From a virus, in IMG/VR virus record IMGVR_UViG_3300047557_002182, positions 1 through 30,772 of that record: DNA of 30,772 bases; one strand, 5' to 3'. Shown here piece by piece: positions 28,411 to 30,772 of this stretch (position 1 is the first letter of the stretch; each line of letters starts with the position of its first letter). The translations under genes and the position numbers were made by a program. The notes below the pieces were generated by a model. The model did no database searches and had not been told where the DNA came from. It saw nothing but the letters and a program-made list of their open reading frames with translations.

Positions 28411-30772
28411 ATGTATATGAAATTTAAATTTGTAGAAAATGGAGAAACAGTTAAGATATTAGAGACTGATAAATACTTAACTAACGTAGAAGCAGAAGAA
28501 TTAATTAGATATACGGTTGAAGGTAGAATTAAATTAGACATATCATTAGAGTCTGCAAAATTGAGAAAAAAGAACATCACTATCATTGATTCTAAAAACT
28601 CAATATATCAATTTGAGCAAGGTGATATCAATAGCTTTGTTATAACTAGAACAAGTTCAGACTTCTCAGGTTTAACAGGATATTTGTTTTTAGATTTTGA
28701 CTTTAAAGATAAAGGATTAAGCGACGAATTGATCAATGATATTATTTTGAGAGTAAGAGAAGGGTGTCAAAGTAACGTTTTAGTTTCTGAAGGCTTATTC
28801 ATGTTTAAATTATCAAGGTCTAGAAAAGGTTTTCATTTGATCTACGCTTATGATAAATCTGAGCTTCAGTATATGCAAAGAGAGAAGATTAAAGGATTCA
28901 TTGATAAGCTCAATAAACGAATTGTTAACAGAATAGATTACACTTTATCAACCGATTTGATAAAATATTATGATGAGACATGTTCATCATCTAAACGCCA
29001 ATGTTATTCACTGGCTCTTATTGATGTAGATGATTATTATATTCCGTTATTTAAAACAACTATATCACCTTATTTTGAATTTGATGAGGTTTCACAAATG
29101 AAGTCAGATAATGGTAGTTTAGAATCTCTTTTGAAGCATCAAGACATTAATATAGAAGAAATACCAGAAGAATATATTAGTGGCTTTCACAACAGACTGT
29201 TTACACTTTTTGGTAGAATGAAAACAAGTGGCATTGATATATCTGAATTCAAATCGAGATTTGCAGATCAATTAACAGACAATAGAAAGCCTGTAGTTGA
29301 GCTTAGAAGTTCTACATGGGACAAATACCTCGATCGTATATGGAATTCATCAAAAGGTAAACAAGGTTCTAATTTAGCCAATATAATTGATTATGATGCT
29401 GGTAAGATAAAGGTTAACATATCCGCACTATTGAATCGAATTAACGATGCTTATGATATTAGAAACATAGGAACATTTGACAGTAGAAGGCTAATATTAC
29501 GCAAAAGACAAACAAGAATATTCAAAGAACTTATTAGACCTAAAGACGATAGAAGATTTCCTTATTTAGAAAGTGAAATTTATAAAGATTTTAATGTAGG
29601 TGAATCACCTGATGTTAGAGAAAAAGTAAGAGCCGCAATATACAAGATTCTTGATAATAATTTCTTAGAGCCAGAAAATATAGATGATGTAATATTAAAA
29701 GATGACAGTAAAAGTTCATATTTAAATATAAGAAGTGGCAATGATATTATAACATTTCAAGTAACTAAAGATAGAATTGAACCTTATACTGGTAACAAGT
29801 ATATTTTTGATCATCAGATAATAAGTTTATTCAATGGCTTTACATTCAATCCGAATGTCAATTTAAATAAATGGGATCCAATAGAAAAGTATTTTACTAA
29901 AATCACACATAACTGGGAGATGTTGAGACTGATATTAGGTTATTTATCTCATCACTATAACTCATCAATAAACTCAAATAAGTATGTAGTTATATCAGAT
30001 GGTAATAATGCATCAGGTCATTATGGCGGTGGTGGTACAGGTAAAACAACACTTACTAAGTACCTAAAGTTTTTGAATAATGTTGCTATAATAGATTCTA
30101 AAGGTGATAAGTTTGACTTTGATTCAGTTGATGAATCAACGCACATTATATGTATAGATGATGCAGATACTAAGTTCGACTTAAAGATGCTTAGACAATA
30201 TGAAGGCTCTACCATAACTATTAGGCGCAAGAACAAAGACTCTCTCAAAATTAAACCAACCAAAGTAATGATAACCACAAACTATGACCTTTTATCATTA
30301 TCTAACAGTGAAACGCCTGAAGAGCGTAGAATGATTGAAATAAACATATCTAATTTCTTTGGCGAGAAAACAAGATCACTAGTTGATTATTTGGGATATA
30401 GAATGTGGGATGATAGTCGCATATCTGAAGATTCAGACTGGTGGTCTTGTTATATAAAATTTTACTTAACAAATTTAAAGTTATATCTACAATCATTACA
30501 TGAGAATAAAAAAATAGAATCGATTGTAAATGAAAGAGGTAAAATTGAAAGAAAGCACTTTGAACTTTTAGAAAAAGCAACTGGTCCGAATTATGAGTCT
30601 ATCTGTATAAATATTGACCATATTTTATCTAAAGAAACTTCAGGTAAGATTCAGAGTTCAGATGTTTATACACCTAATCCTAATTCAATTCATAATCTTT
30701 CACCAAGAACTGTAATAGAATACATTAAAGTCTATTTGAATTATAAGGCAATAAGCTGGAGTATAATAAGAC
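28411..30772 (+). CDS. primase-polymerase / SF3 helicase fusion (partial)
   Basis: The frame is open from the ATG at 28411 (a second ATG is at 28417) to the window end, at least 787 codons. The N-terminal part shows an archaeo-eukaryotic primase (AEP/PrimPol) core: LFLDFDF (D95, D97), SRKGFH (137-142, H142) and RIDYT (D176). The C-terminal part shows an SF3 helicase: Walker A GGGGTGKT (539-546, K545), Walker B IICIDDAD (D583, D584) and motif C MITTN (N624), followed by EERRM. Such fusions initiate and unwind in phage and plasmid replication. It is preceded by the repeat region and runs off the right end. Confidence 0.9.
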   Translation, partial: MYMKFKFVENGETVKILETDKYLTNVEAEELIRYTVEGRIKLDISLESAKLRKKNITIIDSKNSIYQFEQGDINSFVITRTSSDFSGLTGYLFLDFDFKDKGLSDELINDIILRVREGCQSNVLVSEGLFMFKLSRSRKGFHLIYAYDKSELQYMQREKIKGFIDKLNKRIVNRIDYTLSTDLIKYYDETCSSSKRQCYSLALIDVDDYYIPLFKTTISPYFEFDEVSQMKSDNGSLESLLKHQDINIEEIPEEYISGFHNRLFTLFGRMKTSGIDISEFKSRFADQLTDNRKPVVELRSSTWDKYLDRIWNSSKGKQGSNLANIIDYDAGKIKVNISALLNRINDAYDIRNIGTFDSRRLILRKRQTRIFKELIRPKDDRRFPYLESEIYKDFNVGESPDVREKVRAAIYKILDNNFLEPENIDDVILKDDSKSSYLNIRSGNDIITFQVTKDRIEPYTGNKYIFDHQIISLFNGFTFNPNVNLNKWDPIEKYFTKITHNWEMLRLILGYLSHHYNSSINSNKYVVISDGNNASGHYGGGGTGKTTLTKYLKFLNNVAIIDSKGDKFDFDSVDESTHIICIDDADTKFDLKMLRQYEGSTITIRRKNKDSLKIKPTKVMITTNYDLLSLSNSETPEERRMIEINISNFFGEKTRSLVDYLGYRMWDDSRISEDSDWWSCYIKFYLTNLKLYLQSLHENKKIESIVNERGKIERKHFELLEKATGPNYESICINIDHILSKETSGKIQSSDVYTPNPNSIHNLSPRTVIEYIKVYLNYKAISWSIIR

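Noticed and set aside
28392-30580. Minus-strand frames within the replicase gene
   Set aside because: They are antisense to a frame with full primase and helicase motifs; no support of their own.

Overview
The window is a large part of an AT-rich genome of a tailed double-stranded DNA phage (Caudoviricetes). A large terminase, portal, prohead protease, major capsid protein, tail-tube-like protein and long tape measure are all present, and no sheath protein was recognised, so a siphovirus-like virion is the best reading. The host is probably in the phylum Bacteroidota. Start codons lack Shine-Dalgarno sequences and sit behind A-rich leaders, and the fibre, tail and prohead-protease types are ones I associate with Bacteroidota phages. 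The host assignment is inference. No integrase, tRNA, CRISPR array or insertion sequence was seen.

Layout. Bases 1-1525 (+ strand) hold the end of an early/replication operon: a partial gene, an unknown 180-aa gene and a likely single-stranded DNA-binding protein. A bidirectional terminator (1566-1601) separates it from a long block of minus-strand genes (27423 down to 1604). Read in transcription order the block holds two sigma-factor-like proteins interleaved with two related zinc-ribbon proteins, a DUF1360-like membrane protein, an HNH endonuclease, three unknown genes, small terminase, a GIY-YIG endonuclease and large terminase. It continues with a 1145-aa tail protein, tape measure, prohead protease/scaffold, major capsid protein, tail-tube-like protein and several collagen-like fibre genes. 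It ends with portal, head-tail adaptor, a second HNH endonuclease, a membrane/coiled-coil protein, two neck or tail-completion proteins and a last tail protein. From 27485 the + strand resumes with four small genes, two of them ribbon-helix-helix proteins, and a terminator. An AT-rich control region with 9-bp repeats follows, then a primase-polymerase/SF3 helicase that runs off the right end.

Main discovery candidate. The late genes share a bipartite element, GAAGCA-N14-TACAATAT. Five copies have exactly the same spacing, and two more carry only the TACAATAT half. In four of the five the start codon begins exactly 12 bases after the first base of TACAAT, so transcription from a normal -10 distance would give leaderless mRNAs. 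The fifth copy, ahead of the terminase operon, lies 30 bases upstream of its gene, which argues that the element is a promoter and not a translation signal. Together the copies cut the block into operons that fit the terminators seen. The two sigma-like proteins encoded at the head of the block are the obvious candidates to read it. One TACAATAT half-site lies inside the protease gene, directly before an in-frame ATG that would make a separate scaffold protein.

Other notable points are a GC-rich GAAA-loop hairpin just after the capsid gene, repeats upstream of the replicase that could be operators or origin iterons, an out-of-frame gene pair joined by a run of ten T, an 18-residue tryptophan repeat protein, and an unusual order in which portal and neck genes lie about 16 kb from the terminase.
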